Assembly: GCA_021775755.1 (NCBI GenBank)
Contig: JAJFHE010000023.1
Span: 1-64,000, forward strand
DNA length: 64,000 bases
Reading direction: 5' to 3'
From: Hyphomicrobiales bacterium
GTDB lineage: Bacteria > Pseudomonadota > Alphaproteobacteria > Rhizobiales > JAJFHB01
The notes beneath the pieces were generated by a model. That model did not search any database and had not been told where the DNA came from. It saw nothing but the letters and a program-made list of their open reading frames with translations. A program made the translations under genes and the position numbers. This document shows positions 35,506 through 43,256 of the stretch, piece by piece (position 1 is the stretch's first letter; each line of letters begins with the position of its first letter).

Positions 35506-37119
35506 GTGATACTACTGGGGCGGGACATCAGCCGCATTGGTCTGGAACGAACCGGGGTGCGCGACCTCTCGGTCGCACATTGGAATACATCCACCAAGGA
35601 CCTTTACGACCTCGCGGTCGCCCGCGGCGAGGGCCGTGTGACAGACAGCGGCGCACTTGCCGTCACCACCGGACAGCACACCGGACGCTCGGCCCGGGAC
35701 AAATTCGTGCTGCGCGACGGCAACACCGAAGACACTGTTTGGTGGGATAACAACGCGGCAATCTCTACGGAGCATTTCGCGCTTTTCAGAAGCGATTTTC
35801 TGGAACACGCCAATGGCCGAGAGGTTTTCGTACAGGACCTTTTCGGCGGCGCCGACCCGGAACACCGCATCGCCGTGCGTGTCGTAACGGAATTCGCCTG
35901 GCACGCCCTCTTCATCCGCTATCTGCTGCGTGTTCCAGCCGCGGATGAACTTGAGAGTTTCGAACCGGAACTCCACATCATCAACCAGCCAAGCTTCAAG
36001 GCCGATGCGGAGCGCCACGGGGTTCGTTCGGAAACCGCCATCGCGTGCGATTTCAGCAACCGCCAGATTCTTATCGCCAACACGGAGTATGCCGGCGAGA
36101 CGAAAAAGTCGGTGTTCACGACCCTCAACTATCTCCTGCCTGAAAAAGGCGTCATGCCGATGCACTGTTCGGCCAATGTCGGCGCCGATGGAAGTGCCGC
36201 GGTGTTCTTCGGCCTGTCAGGGACCGGCAAGACGACCCTGTCATCCGATGCCGCACGCACGCTCATCGGCGACGATGAACATGGCTGGTCGGAGAACGGC
36301 ATATTCAATTTCGAAGGTGGCTGCTACGCCAAAACCATCAAACTGTCGGCGGAAGCGGAGCCGGAAATCTATGCCACGACGCAACGCTGGGGTGCGGTTC
36401 TGGAGAACGTCGTGGTCGACGGCGAAACCGGCAGACCTGATTTCGACGATGGCTCCCTGACCGAAAACGGCCGCGTCGCCTATCCGATGGATTACATTCC
36501 AAATGCCAGCGAAACCGGCCAGGCAGGACATCCGAAGAACATCGTGATGCTGACCGCGGATGCCTTCGGCGTTCTGCCGCCAATCGCCAGACTCAGTCCG
36601 TCTCAGGCGATGTACCACTTCCTGTCCGGCTACACCGCGAAAGTGGCCGGCACCGAGAAAGGTGTGGCCGGCACACAGGCGACATTTTCCACCTGCTTCG
36701 GCGCTCCCTTCATGCCGCGCCATCCAAGCGTTTACGGCAAGTTGCTGCGCGATCTGATTTCGCGCCACGGCGTTGCCTGCTGGCTGGTCAATACCGGTTG
36801 GTCGGGTGGCGCCTACGGGGTCGGCGAACGCATGCCGATCAAGGCAACGCGTGAGCTGCTCAACGCCGCGCTCGATGGCAGCCTGGCTTCGGCTGAAATG
36901 CGCAAGGACCCTTACTTCGGCTTCGAAGTGCCGGTGGCGGTCAACGGCATAGACCCGCACATTCTCAACCCGCGCGAGACCTGGTCCGATGGTGAGGCCT
37001 ACGACGAACAAGCACGCGCGCTGGTGCAGATGTTCATCGACAATTTCGAAAAGTTCGAATCCCATGTGGGCGCCGACGTAAAGGCGGCAGCACCGGCAAT
37101 CCGCGCCGCGGCGGAATAA
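35506..37119 (+). CDS. pckA: Phosphoenolpyruvate carboxykinase (ATP)
   Basis: The enzyme makes phosphoenolpyruvate from oxaloacetate and ATP, the entry to gluconeogenesis. The 537-residue product has the kinase-1a P-loop [12 protein letters not shown] (Lys near residue 242), [21 protein letters not shown]-type sequence [10 protein letters not shown], and [18 protein letters not shown] 35506 is chosen behind GGAG; a longer frame to 35380 lacks conservation. The chvGI-pckA neighbourhood is conserved in rhizobia. Confidence 0.96.
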   Translation: MILLGRDISRIGLERTGVRDLSVAHWNTSTKDLYDLAVARGEGRVTDSGALAVTTGQHTGRSARDKFVLRDGNTEDTVWWDNNAAISTEHFALFRSDFLEHANGREVFVQDLFGGADPEHRIAVRVVTEFAWHALFIRYLLRVPAADELESFEPELHIINQPSFKADAERHGVRSETAIACDFSNRQILIANTEYAGETKKSVFTTLNYLLPEKGVMPMHCSANVGADGSAAVFFGLSGTGKTTLSSDAARTLIGDDEHGWSENGIFNFEGGCYAKTIKLSAEAEPEIYATTQRWGAVLENVVVDGETGRPDFDDGSLTENGRVAYPMDYIPNASETGQAGHPKNIVMLTADAFGVLPPIARLSPSQAMYHFLSGYTAKVAGTEKGVAGTQATFSTCFGAPFMPRHPSVYGKLLRDLISRHGVACWLVNTGWSGGAYGVGERMPIKATRELLNAALDGSLASAEMRKDPYFGFEVPVAVNGIDPHILNPRETWSDGEAYDEQARALVQMFIDNFEKFESHVGADVKAAAPAIRAAAE

Positions 37120-37232
37120 GCCGGCTTGCATGATCCCGTGAACGCTTATGTTCTAGCCCGGCACCGGGGCTGGCCCCGGGCTTGGCTCTGGGGCATTGTC
37201 GCACTTGGGAGCGGGCAGCGGAACGGGACCGG

Positions 37233-38726
37233 ATGACCAAGGGCGCGGTTGCAGCGGGACATACCCTCACGGTAGAGGCGGCGGCGGGCGTGCTTGCCGA
37301 TGGCGGCAACGCCTTCGACGCGGTGATCTCAGGTCTGTGGATGGCCTGCGTCTGCGAGCCCGTTCTGGCCTCACCGGGCGGCGGCGGATTCGTGATGGCG
37401 CACGACGGTGCAACCGGGGCGACTACACTGTACGACTTCTTTGCCGTTACACCGCGCCGGAAGCGGCCGGAATCCGACATCGAGTTTCACGCCATCCATG
37501 CCGATTTCGGGCCAGTAACCCAGGAGTTTCACATCGGCCACGGCGCGTCGGCGGCACCGGGATACGTGCCCGGTCTTTATGCCGTGCATGGCGATCTTGG
37601 GCGTCTGCCCATGTCGCGGCTGATCGAGCCCGCGATCAACGCCTCCCGCTCAGGGATTGCGATGACGCCGTTTCAGGCGTTCCTTTCAGAGGTGGTACGG
37701 CCCATTCTCGATGCGACGTCCTCAAGCCGGGCGCTGTTCTCGCCGCGCGGCAAGCTACTCGCAACCGGCGATACCTATGCAAATCCCGAACTTGGCGACT
37801 TCTTCACCCGGCTCGGCGAGGGCGGCTTGGCGTTTTACCGGGACGTCGCGGTGCCGGCCCTGAGCGCCGATCAGTCCGGCAGCGGCCACTTGCGCGAGGA
37901 GGATTTCCTAAACTACGCGGTGGCACGCCGCACACCGCTCGAAGTCGACTTTTCCGGGCAAACGGTTTTCCTCAATCCGCCGCCGTCTCTTGGCGGTGCC
38001 TTCATCGCCCGGGCATTGCAGGCCTATTCGGAAGCCGGAGGAGCAGGCACTTCAACACTGGCATCGGCACTGGCATCGGCTGAAGCGGCGCGCATTGAAC
38101 ACAATGGCGATGCGGCCGCGATGCTTGCCGGCATCGGCATCGATTTGATACCGGTGCCCACCGGAGGCTCGGCCCAGCGCGGCACGACGCATATCAGTGT
38201 GATCGATGGAGATGGCAACGCGGCTGCGGCGACCGTGTCGAATGGCGAGGGCAACGGTCACATTGCCGGCGGCTTCGGGTTCATGCTCAACAACATGCTG
38301 GGTGAGGAAGACCTCAACCCGGCCGGCTTTCATGCGTGGCGCAAAGGCGAGAGGCTCGCCTCCAACATGGCGCCGACGGTGATGACAGGCGGCGACACAC
38401 TATTGGCACTCGGCAGCGGCGGATCGAACCGCATCCGCTCGGCAATGTTCCTGTCGCTGGCCCGGGCTGCGGCCGGTAACGGGGCAAGTCTGCAGCAACT
38501 CGTCAGCGCGCCGCGTTTGCATTTCGAGCGCGGCCATCTCGACTTCGAAGCGCAGTTTGAAACCGATGACATCGAGGGCCTGAAACGGGACTTTGCCGAT
38601 CACCGCGCCTGGGCCGAACCAAACCTGTTCTTCGGCGGTGTGCACGCTGTGCAGCGCGGCGCCGACGGAACCATGGATGCCGCCGGCGACCGACGCCGCG
38701 GCGGACACCATGCGGTGATCGAATGA
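37233..38726 (+). CDS. Gamma-glutamyltransferase family protein
   Basis: This Ntn-hydrolase self-cleaves and transfers or hydrolyses gamma-glutamyl groups (glutathione and related). The 497-residue product has GNAFDAVISG near residue 29, LASPGGGGFVM, and the processing site before Thr318 in QRGTTHISVID, the new N-terminal nucleophile. It then has GFMLNNML and ASNMAPTVM. No signal peptide is visible, unlike periplasmic E. coli Ggt, so the protein may be cytosolic. ATG 37233 has GGAACGGG upstream. It follows pckA by 113 bases. Confidence 0.88.
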   Translation: MTKGAVAAGHTLTVEAAAGVLADGGNAFDAVISGLWMACVCEPVLASPGGGGFVMAHDGATGATTLYDFFAVTPRRKRPESDIEFHAIHADFGPVTQEFHIGHGASAAPGYVPGLYAVHGDLGRLPMSRLIEPAINASRSGIAMTPFQAFLSEVVRPILDATSSSRALFSPRGKLLATGDTYANPELGDFFTRLGEGGLAFYRDVAVPALSADQSGSGHLREEDFLNYAVARRTPLEVDFSGQTVFLNPPPSLGGAFIARALQAYSEAGGAGTSTLASALASAEAARIEHNGDAAAMLAGIGIDLIPVPTGGSAQRGTTHISVIDGDGNAAAATVSNGEGNGHIAGGFGFMLNNMLGEEDLNPAGFHAWRKGERLASNMAPTVMTGGDTLLALGSGGSNRIRSAMFLSLARAAAGNGASLQQLVSAPRLHFERGHLDFEAQFETDDIEGLKRDFADHRAWAEPNLFFGGVHAVQRGADGTMDAAGDRRRGGHHAVIE

Positions 38727-38837
38727 GTAATCGGCAATGACGCGCGGATTTACCAAAGAAACTGACAATTGACCTGGGAGGGTCTGACAATCAATTCGGG
38801 GCGACGGTAAGTGCATGCAGAATTGCTGAGTATCCAA

Positions 38838-41675
38838 TCACCTGCGGCCCGCAAGATCCGGTTCGCCGCAACGCTCCAGGACTGCCCGGCGTGAACGGTC
38901 GCGCAGTTCGATCGCCGATGCAAATTCCTCGCCTTGCGGCTCGATCGCTGCAGCGATCCGCACCTCGATCGCCCCGCGACGTGGAAACCACTGACCACCG
39001 CGCAACACCGACCGCGTCCCCCTGATCGCCAGGGGCAGCACCGGCACGCCGGCCTCGACCGCGGTCAGAAAGGGCCCGAGGTGGAAATCCATCAGGCCCG
39101 GCTGGCGGTGCAGAGTGCCTTCGGCAAACCAAACCAGACGTTCGCCGCGCCGCGCCGCGTCGATACCTACCTTGGTGTCGGCGACGCCGCCTTGCCGGTT
39201 ATCGCGACGCACAAACAAGCTTCCAAGGCGGCGCAGGAACGGTCCTGCAACCCATTGCGAGGCGAGCTCTCGCTTGGCCACGAAAGAGAACATGCCGGAG
39301 ATTGCCGCACAAAGCACAAGGCTATCGAGGTAGCTTGCATGGTTGGTGACGATCACCACGTTGCGCGCCGGAATGTTTTCGCGCCCTTCGACATGAAGGC
39401 GCGTGCCGGTTGTTCGCAAAAACAGCCTGGCAAGTGCGCCGACAGTGGCGTGGCGCCATCGGCGAGCCGGCAGCGCGACGACAAGCGGCCATACGACAGT
39501 GGCGATCAGGCACAGCATGCCCCACCAGTATCCGGCATAAAGCGATGCACCGGCACGCCGGACAAGTCGCAGAATTCGGCCTCCGGCGGAGCTAAAGGAG
39601 AGACGGAACAGTTGCCAGAAGAGCACCCGGCGGTCCGGTGCAAGCGTGCCGGTCTCGTACAGCATGCGTGCAGCGTTGCGCCTGATTTTGCCGCTCGACG
39701 TCTTCGGTACGGTATGCGGCGGCGCAACCACGATATCATCGGGCGGCAGGTCGAGGATCTCAAGCGCAGCGTCCGCCACGGCGGTGCGAATCTGCTCGCG
39801 CGCCGCCTCGTCGTTCTGCCTGGTTTCCGCCACAACCACGAGGCGCTCGGTACCGGTCCGTCGGTCCGTGCTCGGAAACACGACGACGCTTCCCTTGCGC
39901 ACATTCTCAAGATCTCCAACGCGCTCTTCAAGCTCGTGCGGATAGATGTTGCGGCCGGCCCGGATGATGATGTCCTTAATGCGCCCTGTGATGAAGATTT
40001 CGCCGCCCACGACATAGGCAAGATCGCCACTGTCGAGCCAGTCGCCGTCGATCAGCGCACGCGTCTTCTCCGCGTTGTGAAAATAGCCTGAAGTGGTGGA
40101 CGGCCCGCGGAACTCGAGCCGGCCCTGCCGGCGGTCGGGAAGTTCGCGCCCGGCATCATCGACTATGCGCACCTCATGGCCCGGCAGCGCGGAGCCGCAG
40201 CCGACGAACTCAAGCGCCGCAGTATCGCCGGCGGCAGCCGGGCGCGCCTCACCGGTGCGCGACATTGCGGCACGGTCGATGCGGTCGATCTCAGGCAGAC
40301 GCCCCGGCGGCGAGAACGCCAGACCAACAGAGGTTTCCGCCAGACCGTAAACCGGCGCCACCACACCGGGCTTCAGGCCGAACTTCGCGAAACGTTTGGA
40401 AAAAGCTTTCAGCGTATGCGGCGCGATGGGCTCGGCGCCGTTCACCACCATGCGCAGGGAGCTCAGGTCGAGACCGGTGATGTCTGCATCCTCGATCCGC
40501 TTCAAACAAAGCTCGAAGCCGAAATTGGGCGAGGCTGAAAGCGTCGCGCGATGGCGCGCAATGGCCTTCAGCCAAGCCCTCGGGTCGGCGAGAAACGTTA
40601 GCGGCGAGAGAATGTTGGCGGTACATGCAAAATAGAGGCTGCCGAGCCAGGCGCCGATGAGCCCCATATCGTGGTAGAGCGGCAGCCAACTGACGAAGAC
40701 GTCGCTGGGGGTCACCTGTGCCGCCGCGCCCATAGCACGGATATTCGCAAGCAGGTTGGCATGGCTCAAAACAACGCCCTTGGGATCGCCGGTGCTGCCG
40801 GAAGTGTACTGGATCAGCGCGGTGTCGATGGCGCTAACCGGCATCGGTGCTGCAAGCGGCTCATAACGGCTCAATTCGTCTACCGTTGCGACGCGGCCGA
40901 GGCTTTCAACGAGCCCGCCGAGCATCGATGCGACGGCGCGAATGCGCTCTTCGGTGATTACCACGGTGGCCCCGGCATTACCGAGAATTCCGGCTTGGCG
41001 CTTCAGATGATCCTCAAGCTGCGACATGCGAAGCGGTGGATAGATAGGCACTGGAACGCACCCAGCCATCACAATGCCGAAAAACGCCTCAAAGAAGGCG
41101 GCACTCGTGGGCAGCATGATGGCGACGCGGTCGCCCGATGTGCAGCCGCCGTCGAGCAGCCCGGCCGCGACTGCCATCGCCCTGCCGCGCAAGGCGGCGT
41201 AAGTAATGACTTGCTCGTGCGCCCCGCGGTCGCGCAGCAGAATGTGTGGCCGTTCGCCATGCCGGTCGGCGTGGAAGTCGATAACGTCGATCAGGGTTTG
41301 TGCTTTTGTCGGCTCTGCGACGGGTGCCTGGTCCCGCAGATCGATGGCGTCAGCCGGCTCGGTCATTGGCGCCTCGGCACCAGACAGCGCCGCGATCAGA
41401 TCGCGCGGCGTTTCGGCCTCGACCAACAGGCGCTCGGGCAACTGAACCTTGAAATCGCGGTCGATGCGCAGCAGCAATTCCGCCCGCGACAGGCTGTCGA
41501 AGCCGAGTTCCCGGTCGAGATTGGTGTCGGCCGTCACGGACACCTGACGATTTCTTGGCTGAAGCTCGTCCGCGAGCGCGGCAACGATGGCAATTACGCG
41601 CTGAGCGACATCACCGTGCGGGAGCCCCTCCGGCGAGATTTCATTCTCGGCGTTCTGTCGTGCGGTCTCTGACAT
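38838..41675 (-). CDS. Three-part fusion: acyl carrier domain, fatty acyl-AMP ligase, PlsC acyltransferase
   Basis: The 945-residue product reads in three blocks. Residues about 15-100 form an acyl carrier domain with the phosphopantetheine serine Ser61 in LGFDSLSRAELL. Residues about 120-690 form an acyl-AMP ligase with YTSGSTGDPKGVV (290-302), PLYHDMGLIG, the family AxGAEP-type VNGAEPI, and a C-terminal RIKDIIIRAGRN then SSGKIRRN. Two hydrophobic stretches (about 720-760) lead to a PlsC/lysophosphatidate-acyltransferase domain with NHASYLD (778-784) and FAEGTLHR (Glu near 852). The chain suggests activation of a fatty acid, loading on its own carrier, and transfer to a lysolipid at the membrane. 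E. coli Aas has the two enzyme domains in reverse order and no carrier. The start is ATG 41675. Confidence 0.9.
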   Translation of the reverse strand: MSETARQNAENEISPEGLPHGDVAQRVIAIVAALADELQPRNRQVSVTADTNLDRELGFDSLSRAELLLRIDRDFKVQLPERLLVEAETPRDLIAALSGAEAPMTEPADAIDLRDQAPVAEPTKAQTLIDVIDFHADRHGERPHILLRDRGAHEQVITYAALRGRAMAVAAGLLDGGCTSGDRVAIMLPTSAAFFEAFFGIVMAGCVPVPIYPPLRMSQLEDHLKRQAGILGNAGATVVITEERIRAVASMLGGLVESLGRVATVDELSRYEPLAAPMPVSAIDTALIQYTSGSTGDPKGVVLSHANLLANIRAMGAAAQVTPSDVFVSWLPLYHDMGLIGAWLGSLYFACTANILSPLTFLADPRAWLKAIARHRATLSASPNFGFELCLKRIEDADITGLDLSSLRMVVNGAEPIAPHTLKAFSKRFAKFGLKPGVVAPVYGLAETSVGLAFSPPGRLPEIDRIDRAAMSRTGEARPAAAGDTAALEFVGCGSALPGHEVRIVDDAGRELPDRRQGRLEFRGPSTTSGYFHNAEKTRALIDGDWLDSGDLAYVVGGEIFITGRIKDIIIRAGRNIYPHELEERVGDLENVRKGSVVVFPSTDRRTGTERLVVVAETRQNDEAAREQIRTAVADAALEILDLPPDDIVVAPPHTVPKTSSGKIRRNAARMLYETGTLAPDRRVLFWQLFRLSFSSAGGRILRLVRRAGASLYAGYWWGMLCLIATVVWPLVVALPARRWRHATVGALARLFLRTTGTRLHVEGRENIPARNVVIVTNHASYLDSLVLCAAISGMFSFVAKRELASQWVAGPFLRRLGSLFVRRDNRQGGVADTKVGIDAARRGERLVWFAEGTLHRQPGLMDFHLGPFLTAVEAGVPVLPLAIRGTRSVLRGGQWFPRRGAIEVRIAAAIEPQGEEFASAIELRDRSRRAVLERCGEPDLAGRR

Positions 41676-41843
41676 ATCCCGGCAGTTCCTCGCCGGCTCG
41701 TGCTCCCCGCTCACGGGGATGGAATACCAGCGCAGGATCGGTCCCATGCCGGGTACAAGCGTTGATCTGCGTCAAGACCGGCTTGCGTCTGCCGACGCCA
41801 TGGACACTGTCGAAGTTTCCCTGGTCTTAAAATTTGGTGGATT

Positions 41844-42734
41844 TTAATCGCCGCCATAGTCTCCATCGTCAGAGGGTTCATGGTCTTGCAGGTTCATGAT
41901 ATGCGCCAGACCAACGCCGAGTATGACATTGCCATCGGCATCGATCCAGTTGCCCTTTTCGTCCATGCGCGGGGCCTGCCTGATGGATGCGTAGATCCAG
42001 ACGAGCCCGATAAACATGAGCAGTCCCGATGTGACGGCGGCAAACGCAATATCGTCCGAGGCGCCGCCCCGAGCCGCCACCGATATCGCCCCTACGGCAC
42101 TGACGAGGCCCGCCGCGAGAAAACAGCCCGCCAGTACGAAGGAGACATACTGGCGCCATGTAAAACGTCGCCGCACCCGGCCCACTGCGGGGCGCTCCCG
42201 GCCGTGTTCGTGCTCCGGCGCCCTCTTCCCGCTCACCGATTCAGCAATCGCGACCCCTGCGGTTTCCACACCGGCCATCGCACCGCCGCTCATGGCAGTG
42301 CCGGCAATTTCTCCGAGAACGCCGGCAGCTTTGTAGAGTCTTGACGGCTTGGCGGGGCCGTCGGCAGTGCTCGCTGCCGTGCCGGCAGGCGGTGGCGGCG
42401 CAACCGCAATGCTCAGCGCCTTGAGATCTTCCAGGGAGATATGTCCGAAGACATACGCCGCCGCGTCGTTCGCGGTGACGTCCGCGCCAGCGCGGTCGCA
42501 GAAAAGTGCCCCAGGTCGTCCGGTGAAACTTACAGGACCGTCCGCGAGTTCGACTATCGCGCGCGGCGAAACGCAATCATGCCCAACAGGGGGATCGAGA
42601 GCCGCGACATGCCGCAACGCACTCAAGACCTGATCTTCACCAAGCAACCCGCGCAGCTTGGAAGTGCGGTCTCCGTCAGCCACGCTCCAATCGTCGCTAA
42701 CCCCTTGAGTATGGAGCTTGATCTTATCGCTCAT
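41844..42734 (-). CDS. Membrane protein of unknown family, 296 residues
   Basis: The N-terminal 110 residues look like a soluble domain (KLHTQGVSDDWSVADGD and SFTGRPGALFCDRAG); a Pro/Ala-rich linker follows. Two membrane segments lie near residues 197-222 and 228-252, and an acidic C-terminus ends PSDDGDYGGD. I do not recognise the family; the two-helix tail resembles TM2-like proteins only loosely. ATG 42734 has GTGGGG close upstream. It lies 168 bases behind the 118-residue exported protein. Confidence 0.65.
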   Translation of the reverse strand: MSDKIKLHTQGVSDDWSVADGDRTSKLRGLLGEDQVLSALRHVAALDPPVGHDCVSPRAIVELADGPVSFTGRPGALFCDRAGADVTANDAAAYVFGHISLEDLKALSIAVAPPPPAGTAASTADGPAKPSRLYKAAGVLGEIAGTAMSGGAMAGVETAGVAIAESVSGKRAPEHEHGRERPAVGRVRRRFTWRQYVSFVLAGCFLAAGLVSAVGAISVAARGGASDDIAFAAVTSGLLMFIGLVWIYASIRQAPRMDEKGNWIDADGNVILGVGLAHIMNLQDHEPSDDGDYGGD

Positions 42735-42882
42735 GACCCCACAGCACCTGTATCTCGTTGGCCCCTGCGGTCGCCGAAACGCCTGTGGTTCGGCAAAGAT
42801 GATAGCCGATTGGCAAGGGTACCGCGGCAAAATCCGACGTGACCTTATGACACTCGCGGCGCATGCCACAATTGGCGCCCAC

Positions 42883-42914
42883 GTCAATTGGTGCCGGCGT
42901 CAATTGGTGCCGGC
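42883..42914. repeat. 16-bp tandem duplication over a stop codon
   Basis: GTCAATTGGTGCCGGC is present twice in tandem (42883-42898 and 42899-42914), with a diverged third copy to the left (ATTGGCGCCCAC). The duplicated unit includes the stop of the minus-strand gene ending at 42900. Confidence 0.85.
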
Positions 42915-43256
42915 GTCAGGGCCGCCGCAGCCAAGGTGCCCGGCATAGCGCGACCAGGCGGTCAGGTAGTGGGCGGTGCGTTCTTCGGCGGAGTGAAAGA
43001 CGTAGTGGTCGTCGGTTTCGCTGAACGGCATTTCCGAGATTGCGGTCTTATAAAGCTGGAATGCTGTTGCCGCGCAGGCACATTGCTCCTCACCCGTGCC
43101 GACCCCGGCCTCGCAGCGGGCGATCTCCTGTTTGAACGTTCGGTCGGCTTCAAGCGACCCGACAGTGGCCAATGCTATACCTGGGGCAATACCCGGGGCG
43201 ACAATGAGTGCGGCCAGACACGCCAAAACATTGAATTCAAAACCGCCTCGCCTCAA
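42900..43256 (-). CDS. Small exported protein, unknown function
   Basis: The 118-residue product has a signal peptide (hydrophobic about residues 9-30, LACLAALIVAPGIAPGIALA), then a polar helical domain with four Cys: RCEAG, QCACAAT and LGCGG. The Cys content fits a disulfide-stabilised periplasmic protein. It begins with TTG 43256 overlapping the polA stop, with GGGACGAAG upstream; another TTG lies a few codons in. I recognise no family. Confidence 0.6.
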   Translation of the reverse strand: MRRGGFEFNVLACLAALIVAPGIAPGIALATVGSLEADRTFKQEIARCEAGVGTGEEQCACAATAFQLYKTAISEMPFSETDDHYVFHSAEERTAHYLTAWSRYAGHLGCGGPDAGTN

